Shown here piece by piece: positions 19,047-26,498 of a stretch of 64,000 nucleotides of DNA. Origin of the DNA: Alphaproteobacteria bacterium UBA6411 (GTDB taxonomy: Bacteria > Pseudomonadota > Alphaproteobacteria > CAAGCB01 > CAG-977); NCBI GenBank assembly GCA_002438565.1, contig DJPN01000007.1:62001-126000 (forward strand). The letters are read 5' to 3'. The notes beneath the pieces are model-generated. The model saw only the letters and a list, made by a program, of their open reading frames with translations. It did not search any database and was not told the origin of the DNA. The translations under genes were made by a program, and so were the position numbers. Within the stretch, counting starts at the first letter, position 1. The number at the start of each line of letters is the position of its first letter.

Positions 19047-19442
19047 TTACTCCTCGGTAAGTTCGCAATGCGGCAGGTCTTTAAACGTCCAAGCGCACCC
19101 CTGCGTTATCTTGACGTTTAACTCGCCCGCACATTGCCGTTCCAACGCCGCCAAACGCTCCCATGCGGGAGACTTGTCGTCCCATTCTCCGGCGGCGTTC
19201 AGGGGAATGGGGTACGGCACGCGGTCATAAGCCCGTGCCGGATTCGTATTGTGTTTGCTTGCGGGATATTTGACCTTCGACCGTCCCGCCGCAAAAGCCG
19301 CGTTTTGCTCGGCTTCGTTCCGATGCCCGCAAATAACCGCAAAGTCCATAACCTGCTTTGACATCATCAACCGCGCCAAAGCCTGCAAACGCGAGTCGAG
19401 TTCTTTCAAGCACTTTTCAGATTTTTTGCCGAATTTGAACAT
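19047..19442 (-). CDS. endolysin, M15-type peptidase
   Basis: A 131-residue protein resembling phage M15 L-Ala-D-Glu/D-Ala peptidases that cut the peptide part of peptidoglycan. The N-terminal region has VICGHRNEAEQNAAFAAGRS, and the zinc ligands appear in SKHNTNPARAYD (His and Asp) with a later His in DLPHCEL. No signal peptide is present, so release depends on the adjacent holin. It replaces the lysozyme of Mu and lies at the end of the tail module instead of the start of the late operon. Confidence 0.82.
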   Translation of the reverse strand: MFKFGKKSEKCLKELDSRLQALARLMMSKQVMDFAVICGHRNEAEQNAAFAAGRSKVKYPASKHNTNPARAYDRVPYPIPLNAAGEWDDKSPAWERLAALERQCAGELNVKITQGCAWTFKDLPHCELTEE

Positions 19443-19618
19443 TCGATTTTTTCCATCGCGATTTTTTCCTTAAAGCAAACCCGCTCGGCGTATTCGCTTT
19501 TCTTGCCGATGTTGAACGCGGACACGGGACGAAAATATCCCATCACCCGCGTCCAAACCTCGCACGGTTGGCGTTCGGCATCATTCAGCGTGACAATGTT
19601 GCTTTGTTCATCTGCCAT
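19406..19618 (-). CDS. small protein resembling the C-terminus of anaerobic ribonucleotide reductase NrdD
   Basis: A 70-residue protein. The segment CEVWTRVMGYFRPVSAFNIG followed by KKSEYAERVCF matches the C-terminal glycyl-radical/zinc region of class III ribonucleotide reductases (pattern E-V-x-x-R-V-x-G-Y-x-R-P-V-x-x-x-N-x-G-K-x-x-E). The rest of NrdD is absent, and so is the usual Cys-x2-Cys zinc site and glycyl-radical motif. It is therefore not a reductase. It is the third small gene after the DGR reverse transcriptase and overlaps the endolysin gene by 37 bp. Start chosen at ATG 19618. Confidence 0.65.
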   Translation of the reverse strand: MADEQSNIVTLNDAERQPCEVWTRVMGYFRPVSAFNIGKKSEYAERVCFKEKIAMEKIECSNSAKNLKSA

Positions 19619-19629
19619 AGTACGCCCTG

Positions 19630-19923
19630 TCAAGCGTGAATGCCCATGCTTGTCAATTCGTCCGCCGTAAAACCCAAGCGGAACAGATAGGCGTGCGGAT
19701 CTTCGGCTTGATCATAAAGAACGCGGACGTTCTCCGCATCTTCGGCAATGAACTGTTTTCCGGTCAAGACAGGTTCCTCGTCATCGGCAAGCTCGCGGAC
19801 TTTGACGGAAATAAAACGGTTGTTGTGAATCGCCTGCAACTGTGCGACGGCATCAGCCCCGAACAAAGCAACAGCATTTGTTACATCTTCTTTTGTGTTG
19901 TAGTGTTTCGGCAAACCTTTCAT
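19630..19923 (-). CDS. unknown small protein downstream of the DGR reverse transcriptase
   Basis: A 97-residue acidic protein, not recognised. It begins MKGLPKHYNTKEDVTNAVAL and has a central Arg-Phe-Ile stretch (NNRFISVKVREL) with an acidic C-terminal half. It overlaps the upstream gene by 4 bp, which suggests tight translational coupling. Its placement between the reverse transcriptase and lysis genes, with two other small genes, suggests a tail or DGR accessory role (inference only). Confidence 0.68.
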   Translation of the reverse strand: MKGLPKHYNTKEDVTNAVALFGADAVAQLQAIHNNRFISVKVRELADDEEPVLTGKQFIAEDAENVRVLYDQAEDPHAYLFRLGFTADELTSMGIHA

Positions 19924-20234
19924 TCTTCATTCTCCTCTTCTTTAAAAGTGAAATACCGTCCGATTTTTGTGATTTGAACGGTAAAGGGCAGTTCTTCCTC
20001 GTACTCTTTACACTTGTCCATCAAAACGCTTGACCCTGTAAAAATGACCCGCTTTTCGCCGTTGAAGACGATTTGCATCGTTAAACAGTCTTTGCCGCGT
20101 TCCTGCTTGGACGGCCCGATTTTAAAAGCCATCAAATCGATGTCCTTGTTCAAGACTTCCTCCATCGTGATGGAATCGCCCTCAAAGGAACGGTCGTCTT
20201 TGTGTTTGATTTGACTAAATCTTTTTAATGCCAT
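19920..20234 (-). CDS. unknown small protein, first gene after the DGR reverse transcriptase
   Basis: A 104-residue protein, not firmly recognised. It is beta-strand rich with alternating charged and hydrophobic residues (DCLTMQIVFNGEKRVIFTGS, then FTVQITKIGRYFTFKEE). The pattern resembles small single-stranded-nucleic-acid-binding or OB-like proteins (inference). Its ATG lies 20 bp inside the end of the reverse transcriptase gene, so the two are translated from one message. This makes it the best candidate for a DGR accessory factor in the absence of Avd. Confidence 0.7.
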   Translation of the reverse strand: MALKRFSQIKHKDDRSFEGDSITMEEVLNKDIDLMAFKIGPSKQERGKDCLTMQIVFNGEKRVIFTGSSVLMDKCKEYEEELPFTVQITKIGRYFTFKEEENEE

Positions 20235-21243
20235 TTTTTAACCTCTTTAAATCGTTGTGAAGTTCATAGACTTTCAAGTTTTCGGCAAGATTGTGGCAAC
20301 AGCCGTGTTTGATTAAGCCGATAGCCGACGACACTTTGCCCAAAGCTCCCTCGATTGAAAGCTCTCCCGTTTCCATACGGGCGGGAATGCTTTTTATGCG
20401 GCGTTTTAGACGCTTCGCCGTGCGTTTTCTCAAAAGCAAATACTTTTTGAAATGCCTGTATCCAAGCGCGTCAACGCCGCGCGTACAGGGGAAAATATCG
20501 GCTTTTGACAATTTCTGTTTTTGTTTGTCTTCAACAAAAGCGCGGACTGCTTTTTCAATTTTGTGAAGTTCGGCGGAATCATCCCCGAAAATCAATCCGT
20601 CGTCCATGTAGTTAAGGTAGGCGGAACAGCCTAATTCCTGCTTGATATAATGATCAAGCGGCGTTCGGTAAATGTTTCCGAAAATCTGACTGGTCAGATT
20701 GCCGATGGGAACGCCGGCATCACCTTGAACGCTGTCGATAATGCCGTCGATGACTGTCAGCAAACGTTCGTCTTTAATCTTTTGACGAATGCACTTTTTC
20801 AAATATGCGTGGTTCATGGTCGGGTAAAACTTTGAATGGTCAAATTTAAAACAATACTTATAGCGGCGAACATAGTCGCTGACCTTTAAACTCGCCTTAT
20901 GCTGACCGAATCCCTTGCGGCAGGCAAACGCCGTGTTAATGAACGTTGGTGCAAAAATCGGTTCAATGATTAAATTAACTGCCCAATGAATGATGCGGTC
21001 TTCAAAATTGGCAATGGAAATCTGCCGTTCTTTCGGTTCGTAAATGGTCTTGTGAATATAGTCGCCGTGTTTCCATTCGCCGTTCAAAACCGACAAGCGC
21101 AAGTTTTCAAGCCGGTCTTGCCAACCGGCTGAAAAACGTTGAACGGAAGGAAGCTTGGACTTTCCTTTTTTGGCGTTTTCATACGCTTCTAAAAAGTTTT
21201 CTTTGGATATAAAATCATCCCAAAGATTACCGTATCTTTTCAT
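20215..21243 (-). CDS. DGR reverse transcriptase
   Basis: A 342-residue reverse transcriptase. Catalytic residues are visible: Asp135 in FKFDHSKFYP and YMDD at residues 212-215. The domain-4 motif is IGNLTSQ (180-186), the hallmark of DGR enzymes; retron and group II intron enzymes have QGxxxSP. It copies TR RNA with errors at adenines, and the cDNA replaces VR in the fibre gene. The ATG at 21243 (MKRYGNLW, with AAAAAGG upstream) is chosen. The frame is open further up through TR, but that extension translates the template repeat and is not likely protein. Length fits the family. Confidence 0.96.
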   Translation of the reverse strand: MKRYGNLWDDFISKENFLEAYENAKKGKSKLPSVQRFSAGWQDRLENLRLSVLNGEWKHGDYIHKTIYEPKERQISIANFEDRIIHWAVNLIIEPIFAPTFINTAFACRKGFGQHKASLKVSDYVRRYKYCFKFDHSKFYPTMNHAYLKKCIRQKIKDERLLTVIDGIIDSVQGDAGVPIGNLTSQIFGNIYRTPLDHYIKQELGCSAYLNYMDDGLIFGDDSAELHKIEKAVRAFVEDKQKQKLSKADIFPCTRGVDALGYRHFKKYLLLRKRTAKRLKRRIKSIPARMETGELSIEGALGKVSSAIGLIKHGCCHNLAENLKVYELHNDLKRLKNGIKKI

Positions 21244-21383
21244 TTCAGCCTTTTTATCGGTTGCGGCACCTTCGGCGAACCTACCGGCGACCGCAACCGC
21301 TTCGTTTTGTATTTTGCCACCCTTGCGGACGACAGGGCTATGAAACCAGCCGGAATTGAAGTTTACCGAAACCTGTTTCCGTA

Positions 21384-21496
21384 TCAAGCCGCGGGCCGAG
21401 TAATTCGCATTGCACGTCGCACGGGAATTATTGCCATCGAGCGCACGGGAACCGCAAGACGCGGAATTATTCCAATTACCGCCCCCGAGCAACACG
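21384..21496 (-). repeat. DGR template repeat (TR)
   Basis: This 113-bp segment is collinear with the VR at 21685-21797 (constant offset 301, no indels). It differs at 12 sites, and every difference is an adenine in the TR coding (minus) strand. The TR coding strand contains seven AAT codons and one GAT at the variable sites, and 18 adenines in total. It lies between the target gene and the reverse transcriptase, as in other DGRs. It is expected to be transcribed as non-coding template RNA from the late transcript. Confidence 0.96.
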
Positions 21497-21547
21497 AAGC
21501 AACCGTACACTACCGGCCGCAATAGAGCCTCATAGCCAATTTTTAAC

Positions 21548-21572
21548 GTCGATCGCCTTACGGCGATACGAC
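21548..21572. other. hairpin between VR and TR
   Basis: The arms GTCG-ATCGCC and GGCGAT-A-CGAC form a 10-bp stem with one bulged base and a tetraloop (TTAC on plus, GTAA on minus). It lies about 50 bp upstream of TR in the direction of transcription. A second, shorter 6-bp hairpin (21647-21670, 12-nt loop) overlaps the fibre stop codon just after VR. Hairpins near VR and TR are known to aid retrohoming in the Bordetella phage DGR. Function here is inferred. Confidence 0.55.
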
Positions 21573-21652
21573 GACCGTGTTCCGTTTTCCGTTTTAATCG
21601 TCCAACCGTGCCATACGGACGACGGGAAACGCGAACCGCGAATAACGGGTTC

Positions 21653-22930
21653 TTACGCATACTCGAACCCCCGTAAAATCCGGCTCAAGCCGCGGGCCGA
21701 GTAAAGCGCAAGGCACGTCGCACGGGAACCATCGCCACCGAGCGCACGGGAACCGCAAGACGCGGAACCATCCCAATGACCGCCCCCGAGCAACACGGGA
21801 ATAGCTCCGTAGGTATCACCCTTGCCGTCGTTAATCCCTTGCCAATTTACACTCCCGATGCCACTGCAATTCGACAGGAATTCCCATAACGCACCGCAAC
21901 AGCCCCAAAGTCCGTATCTGCTGATCATCGAACGGTTCGCCGTGTCTTTCCAAAATCCCGTCGTTACAGGATCCGCCGCACCGGCAATAGCCGTCTTCTG
22001 ATTAGAACCGTCCGCAAAGATAGCGAACTCCGAAGCGGTCGGCAAGTGTAATCCTACACAAGCAAGGTCTTCTTCGTGATTGGCATAACGTCTCGTGTCC
22101 GTAATGGTCGCGCCCGATACAAAAGAAGTCGCAACGCCTGTACCGCTTTGCTTAAAAACTGTAACCGCCTTGTCGATGTCTTCGACGTAGTTCATAAACG
22201 GTACGTTTGCGGACGGACGGAATGAACGGCAAAAAACGCTGTTCGGGTCGATGTCTCCGGCGGACAATCCCGCATAAGGATGCGCGTTTGTCGCGCCGCC
22301 CCATGTGTATGTCAAGCCGCTTTCAACACTTGCGCCCAATGTGTGAAACCACCCGATTTTTCGCGTGTTCTGCGCCGTCCAGCCGCTTGGATAAGTTGAG
22401 TTTTTGGACACGATAACAGAAAACGATGCTTCATCGTCCTCGCCAATCGCGCCGCCCAAATAAATATAGTACATGGAATTGACGTCCAACGTCGAACCCA
22501 GCAGGGCTTCAATATCCAATTCCAACGCCGCCGATGTTTTCCACCAGCCGAACGTGTCGAGTTTCACATAAGTATCTTTGGCAATCGTCAGCTTGCGGGC
22601 TGCGGTTTTTACCAACCAGCGCGGCGTTGAACCGCCCATCGTATAGCCCAAACCGTCCAGAAGCATTGTCGTGATGTCGTTTGTCAGTTCGCCGCGTGTG
22701 ACCAGATTGGCGGTCGCGTTTGCAATTTTCGCGTCAACCGCCCGCGCCGCCTGCGTCAAATCGGCTTCCGAAGGCGTCAGACCGGCTGACGTAATCAAAT
22801 TGACGATTTCCCGTTGCGGATATTCAATCGCTTCGGCGGGAACGGTTGACCCTTTTTGCGCGTTTGCAGGATCGGCGTTTTTATAAGACGCGTTCGCATC
22901 CGTTTCATTTAAAGGCTTTACATATTTCAT
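21653..22930 (-). CDS. DGR-diversified tail fibre / tropism determinant with C-type lectin-like fold
   Basis: A 425-residue receptor-binding protein. The N-terminal ~90 residues (MKYVKPLNETDANASYKN) look like a fibre attachment domain. The middle is beta-rich. The C-terminal ~140 residues follow the FGE/C-type lectin-like pattern of DGR targets (LHLPTASEFAIFA, SRYGLWGCCGALWEFL, LLGGGHWDGSAS, GSRA, YSARGLS). The VR encodes the last ~38 residues of this fold, where eight surface positions vary. It follows the gp48-like baseplate gene by 12 bp and ends the tail operon before TR and the reverse transcriptase. Variation here would change host receptor range. Confidence 0.92.
   Translation of the reverse strand: MKYVKPLNETDANASYKNADPANAQKGSTVPAEAIEYPQREIVNLITSAGLTPSEADLTQAARAVDAKIANATANLVTRGELTNDITTMLLDGLGYTMGGSTPRWLVKTAARKLTIAKDTYVKLDTFGWWKTSAALELDIEALLGSTLDVNSMYYIYLGGAIGEDDEASFSVIVSKNSTYPSGWTAQNTRKIGWFHTLGASVESGLTYTWGGATNAHPYAGLSAGDIDPNSVFCRSFRPSANVPFMNYVEDIDKAVTVFKQSGTGVATSFVSGATITDTRRYANHEEDLACVGLHLPTASEFAIFADGSNQKTAIAGAADPVTTGFWKDTANRSMISRYGLWGCCGALWEFLSNCSGIGSVNWQGINDGKGDTYGAIPVLLGGGHWDGSASCGSRALGGDGSRATCLALYSARGLSRILRGFEYA
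21685..21797 (-). repeat. DGR variable repeat (VR) at the 3' end of the fibre gene
   Basis: This is the last 113-bp matched region of the fibre gene, ending about 30 bp before its stop codon. Compared with TR the coding-strand changes are AAT to CAT, GAT, GGT, GAT, GGT, CTT and CTT, and GAT to GGT. They affect residues 385, 387, 388, 398, 400, 401, 407 and 409. All non-adenine positions are identical. Homology ends sharply at both sides, which marks the edges of cDNA exchange. Confidence 0.96.
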
Positions 22931-22942
22931 GGTGTTTCACTC

Positions 22943-23527
22943 CTATTTCAAAGTAACCGTCAGATTTGTGTGCGCGGGCGCGTTCTTTTCCAGCAAAGCG
23001 ACCAAAGCGGAAAGACCGGCGTCGTATTCGCCCAAACTGTCGCCGCATTCGGATTCGCCGCACCGAAACTCCACATAGCCGCCGCCCGTGATGTTGACGA
23101 ACCACATATAAGCGGTGTCTTCGTCCCCGCATTGATCATCGCCTCCCGTTTCGGACAGTCCGCAGACAAGCGGCGCGCATTCTTCGACATTTCCGTTTGC
23201 GCCGTAACTCTTCAAAAGTTTTTCAAAGTAGGAAACCGACTGTCCGCCGCGGGCGTTCTTTTTCAAAAAAAGCAACTTCCTCGCCGTCGATAAAGGCAAA
23301 CCGGAAACAGATATGCCGTATTCAGTCGCATAGTCGTTCAGTTTCAGCAGAGCGGTGCGGACATCCGTTTCTTCAAGCAGTTTTTCCAGATAGTCGTATG
23401 TTTCGGCAAACATGGTCGCGCGGACATCGACGGAAACGTCGCCGTTTAAGGTTGCATCCCAGATTTTTCCTTTCGGATAAAGCCGTTGCACAATTTGCTT
23501 CATCGCCGTTTCGTTTATTCCGCCCAT
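22943..23527 (-). CDS. Mu gp48-like baseplate protein (DUF2313)
   Basis: A 194-residue tail protein between gp47 and the fibre gene, matching the position and N-terminal pattern of Mu gp48/YmfQ (MKQIVQRLYPKGKIWDA). It probably joins the fibre to the baseplate wedge. The start at 23527 has GGGAG upstream and overlaps the gp47 gene by 13 bp; an ATG eight codons later is the alternative. The C-terminal part is Cys-rich (ECAPLVCG, FRCGESECG), which is unusual for the family. Confidence 0.82.
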   Translation of the reverse strand: MGGINETAMKQIVQRLYPKGKIWDATLNGDVSVDVRATMFAETYDYLEKLLEETDVRTALLKLNDYATEYGISVSGLPLSTARKLLFLKKNARGGQSVSYFEKLLKSYGANGNVEECAPLVCGLSETGGDDQCGDEDTAYMWFVNITGGGYVEFRCGESECGDSLGEYDAGLSALVALLEKNAPAHTNLTVTLK

Positions 23528-24564
23528 TCGATTTCTCCCAGCGTGATGATTTTGTTCGTGTCGGCTTGAATATCGGTCGTCGGTGAAATCAGTTTGTGAT
23601 CTTCTTCCCCTTCCGCGGCGGAAATCGCCGCTTCGATATGGCTCAATAGAATTTTCCCTTGCGGCTCGCCTTTTCGCAAAAGCAAGTCACGGATTTGATT
23701 TTCGACGGCGGAACGAACCTCCGGCGTGTTCGGCAAAACCTTGATTTTAAAGTCCTGAGATTGCAATTCGGGGGAAATGACGAAAAAATGCTTGACCGTC
23801 ACGGGACGTTCGGATTCCAAACAGGCACGGCAACGTTCCAAAATCGCCTGCGACGGTAAGCCGTCCGGCGTATATTCGTCCGACATTATGCGAACGCTGA
23901 CCGTGCCAATGCCGCTTTCAAGCGGATATACCCACGCGCGCTTTACGCCAGAAACGGAAAGACACCATTGCTTCCAATCGTTCGCGTCGCCTCCTTGCGG
24001 CGGTTCCTGCTCTTTTTCCAAAATGCGTTCGCGCAGGGCTTCCAGACGTTCTTCTTCAACGCCGCCGCTGATGTCGATAACAGTCGCCGTGCTGTTGATG
24101 CCCGCCAAGGCTTCGGCGAACGTCAAAATATCGCCTGCCGCTCGATTGCCGGCGACACCCGCCGCGACCGCTTCGACTTTTGCCGTTTGCGTCGTGCCGG
24201 ACAGCGTCACGCTTTCCGTGACGACGTATTCCGTCCCGTCGGAAAAGGTCAGCTTTTTGCCCGCCGTAATGCCCGCGCCGACGTTTCCGCCGACGCTGAT
24301 CGTTCCGACGGCTTTGGCGGCGGATTTCCGGATTACGCCGATTTGCTCGCCGTGCCGGTACAAGTATTCTTCGTCGGCGGTTTGCGGCGTTTGCTGTTTC
24401 AAAATCCAGTTGCCGAACTGATACAATCCTTGCAGAACCGCCGCCGTCGCCCGCGCGTCCGCGTGCAGTTTGTCAACGGGCATTCTGTCCGCCGCAGGCG
24501 TTCTGGCGTTATAGGACGCTTCGTATTTTTCGGTCAATTCCTTGACTGTAGGAATGGTTGCCAT
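23515..24564 (-). CDS. Mu gp47-like baseplate J protein
   Basis: A 349-residue baseplate wedge protein of the gpJ/gp47 family. N-terminal ATIPTVKELTEKYEASYNAR and the central YLYRHGEQIGV, followed by beta-rich repeats (TISVGGNVGAGITAGKKLTF), are characteristic. A later region (RILEKEQEPPQGGDANDWKQW) matches the conserved block of baseplate J proteins. It forms part of the contractile tail baseplate and lies directly after gp46. Confidence 0.9.
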   Translation of the reverse strand: MATIPTVKELTEKYEASYNARTPAADRMPVDKLHADARATAAVLQGLYQFGNWILKQQTPQTADEEYLYRHGEQIGVIRKSAAKAVGTISVGGNVGAGITAGKKLTFSDGTEYVVTESVTLSGTTQTAKVEAVAAGVAGNRAAGDILTFAEALAGINSTATVIDISGGVEEERLEALRERILEKEQEPPQGGDANDWKQWCLSVSGVKRAWVYPLESGIGTVSVRIMSDEYTPDGLPSQAILERCRACLESERPVTVKHFFVISPELQSQDFKIKVLPNTPEVRSAVENQIRDLLLRKGEPQGKILLSHIEAAISAAEGEEDHKLISPTTDIQADTNKIITLGEIEWAE

Positions 24565-24990
24565 TTAGCCCTCCATGTTCTTGAAAACGAAAGTTTCGCT
24601 TTGCCCGCTATGCTTGAAAACGGTCAGTTCAAAAGACGCGCTTTCATCGTCGGAACGGCTGACGGCGATTGAAACGTCGTCAATGATTCCGGCGTTCAGC
24701 AACGGCGTTAGAGCCTCGCGGATCATGCCGTCGATGTCCTGCGCCGTCGCCGCGTCGATTTTCGCCCGTTCCAACAGCCAAAGCCGCGAACCCCACGAAT
24801 AGTTGTCGCCCGCCGTTTCGGACGAAAGGGACAAAGCGTCGCCCCACCAGCCGCCGTTCGTGTCCGTCTGATACGGCAAATCTTCGGTTTCGACGCGTTT
24901 GTCGGTGAACAGGCAGATCAGAACGCTTCGGGTCAGCGCGTCGTCAACTTTGCTTAAATCCGGCAGAGCCGTAAAAGTCTTTACCGCCAT
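24565..24990 (-). CDS. Mu gp46-like baseplate protein
   Basis: A 141-residue phage GP46-family protein, related to gpW/gp25 baseplate wedge proteins. The core NGGWWGDALSLSSETAGDNYSW is typical (GGWWGD motif). The start at 24990 (MAVKTF) is chosen because GGGAGG precedes it and the upstream gene ends two bases before. The stop is adjacent to gp47. Confidence 0.9.
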   Translation of the reverse strand: MAVKTFTALPDLSKVDDALTRSVLICLFTDKRVETEDLPYQTDTNGGWWGDALSLSSETAGDNYSWGSRLWLLERAKIDAATAQDIDGMIREALTPLLNAGIIDDVSIAVSRSDDESASFELTVFKHSGQSETFVFKNMEG

Positions 24991-24991
24991 G

Positions 24992-25531
24992 TCAGCCTCC
25001 CATCGTCGCATCGGGCGGGGAAGTCGGCGCGCCCGCGTTGCCCGTGTGCGTGTGGCCGTTGTAGGTCGAACGGATTGCCGTCAGATTGCCCGCCTTGTCC
25101 GCGACTTCGCCTTTGCCTGTAATGTTTCCAGACACGTCAAGCGTTTGAGCAACCTTGACCGCGCCGTTCAAGTCGATTTCGGCGGCATCAATGACGAACT
25201 TTGATGTTTTGACGGCAATTTCATGCCCGCGCTTCAATCGGATTTCGTCGCCCTCGTCGGTGTAAAGCGCGACTTCGCCAGCCTGCAATCCTTGAAGCCG
25301 GCACGTCCGACCGCCGATGACGACGGCGACGGGGCGTTCACCGTTTTCGCCGACGTTGACGACCAGACATTCCGCGTCGGCTTGCGGGTGCGCCGTGAAG
25401 CCGTAGGGTTCGATGTGCGGCACGTTGTCAATGACAAACTCCTTTGTCAAAGCGACCTGCACCGTCTGCGTCTTGGCGTCGCTTTTGACCAGTTTGACCG
25501 CGCCGATGAATGATTTAAGCCGTTCAAACAT
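24992..25531 (-). CDS. Mu gp45-like baseplate spike protein V
   Basis: A 179-residue central spike protein that pierces the outer membrane. The N-terminal OB-like domain (ALTKEFVIDNVPHIEPYGFTAHP) and C-terminal beta-helix-like part are followed by the tip motif HTHTGNAGAPTSPP, typical of gpV-type spikes, where HxH residues bind iron at the apex. The start at 25531 overlaps the stop of the gp44 gene (ATGTTTGA junction) and has GGAGG upstream. Confidence 0.88.
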   Translation of the reverse strand: MFERLKSFIGAVKLVKSDAKTQTVQVALTKEFVIDNVPHIEPYGFTAHPQADAECLVVNVGENGERPVAVVIGGRTCRLQGLQAGEVALYTDEGDEIRLKRGHEIAVKTSKFVIDAAEIDLNGAVKVAQTLDVSGNITGKGEVADKAGNLTAIRSTYNGHTHTGNAGAPTSPPDATMGG

Positions 25532-26498
25532 CTGCCGCCTCCAATTCAAACGTCGTGCGGTGTCCGCCTTTTTCATCATAAGACAGGCAAAGCCCCGCGA
25601 CGCGGTATCCGCCGTTCAAATCAAGCCAATCGTCCGAAACCGCGACAACGCTGTTCAAAGCGACGGCTTGCCAACCCTTGACGCTCAGCGTGATTTTCTT
25701 ATGTGCTTTGCGGCATTTCGCGGCTTCCTTGTCCAAACGGGACTGGGAAACGTTATCGGCATAAACAACCTTTTGTTTGCGCCGTTCGGACGGCAAAACG
25801 GTTTCCATCGATGCGCCGCAAATCGATGCGATATCGTGTTCGTCCGCCAAGCCGTTCTGTCCGATTAAAACAATCTTTGCAAAATCGGTCGCGCCGTCAT
25901 CGATGCACGAAGCGGCAACAACATCGCTTTGACCCGTAATGATTTGAACGTTCGCGGGTTCGGCGTTTTCGCGCCGCGTCAAGCAAAGCGTTCCGTTCGC
26001 CGTCGAAAACAAAACGGCGTTTGTCCGGTCAAGCAGGCGGGCTATGGCGGACAGGCATTTTTCGGCGGGGTTGACCGTGAAAACGTCCAAGGTTTCACAG
26101 CCGATTAACCGGCTGTTTAAACCGATGTTAAATCCCGATAAAATGTCGTTCAAAATCTGCGGCGCGGTTTGGTTTTTGTACGTTTTACCCGTCAAATCGC
26201 TTTCGACGGCGTCGCCGACCAAAGACGACCCGACGACGCGCAAACAGGGAATCCCGTTCAGATAGCCCTTGACCACTTTGTCAATGTAGCCCGTGAACGT
26301 CTTTTTCCCGTCAACCGACAACGTGCAGTCCGCGCCGCATTTAACGTGCGCCTTCGCCTTGTTCAGCGCGGACAGGGCTTTGTTCGTCGCCGTCAAATCA
26401 AAATATCCGGCAAGCCAATCGATGCGGTTTTTCACGCTGACGATATCAAAGCCCGAAAGTTCAAAGCCGTCCGTTTTTAAAACGATTCTGTCAGTCAT
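25524..26498 (-). CDS. Mu gp44 (gpP)-like baseplate hub protein
   Basis: A 324-residue baseplate hub protein of the gpP/gpD family. The chain MTDRIVLKTDGFELSGFDIV and later TARLLDRTNAVLFS-like region fit the gp27-like hub fold (two beta-barrels). It starts at 26498, overlapping the previous stop by 8 bp. It sits between the circularisation protein gpN and the spike, as in Mu. Confidence 0.86.
   Translation of the reverse strand: MTDRIVLKTDGFELSGFDIVSVKNRIDWLAGYFDLTATNKALSALNKAKAHVKCGADCTLSVDGKKTFTGYIDKVVKGYLNGIPCLRVVGSSLVGDAVESDLTGKTYKNQTAPQILNDILSGFNIGLNSRLIGCETLDVFTVNPAEKCLSAIARLLDRTNAVLFSTANGTLCLTRRENAEPANVQIITGQSDVVAASCIDDGATDFAKIVLIGQNGLADEHDIASICGASMETVLPSERRKQKVVYADNVSQSRLDKEAAKCRKAHKKITLSVKGWQAVALNSVVAVSDDWLDLNGGYRVAGLCLSYDEKGGHRTTFELEAADV

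Noticed and set aside
20215..21660. A 481-codon open frame running from the fibre stop through TR into the reverse transcriptase
   Set aside because: The first ~139 codons translate TR and its flanks; the reverse transcriptase homology begins at the ATG at 21243. TR is a template RNA, so the extension is probably not protein.
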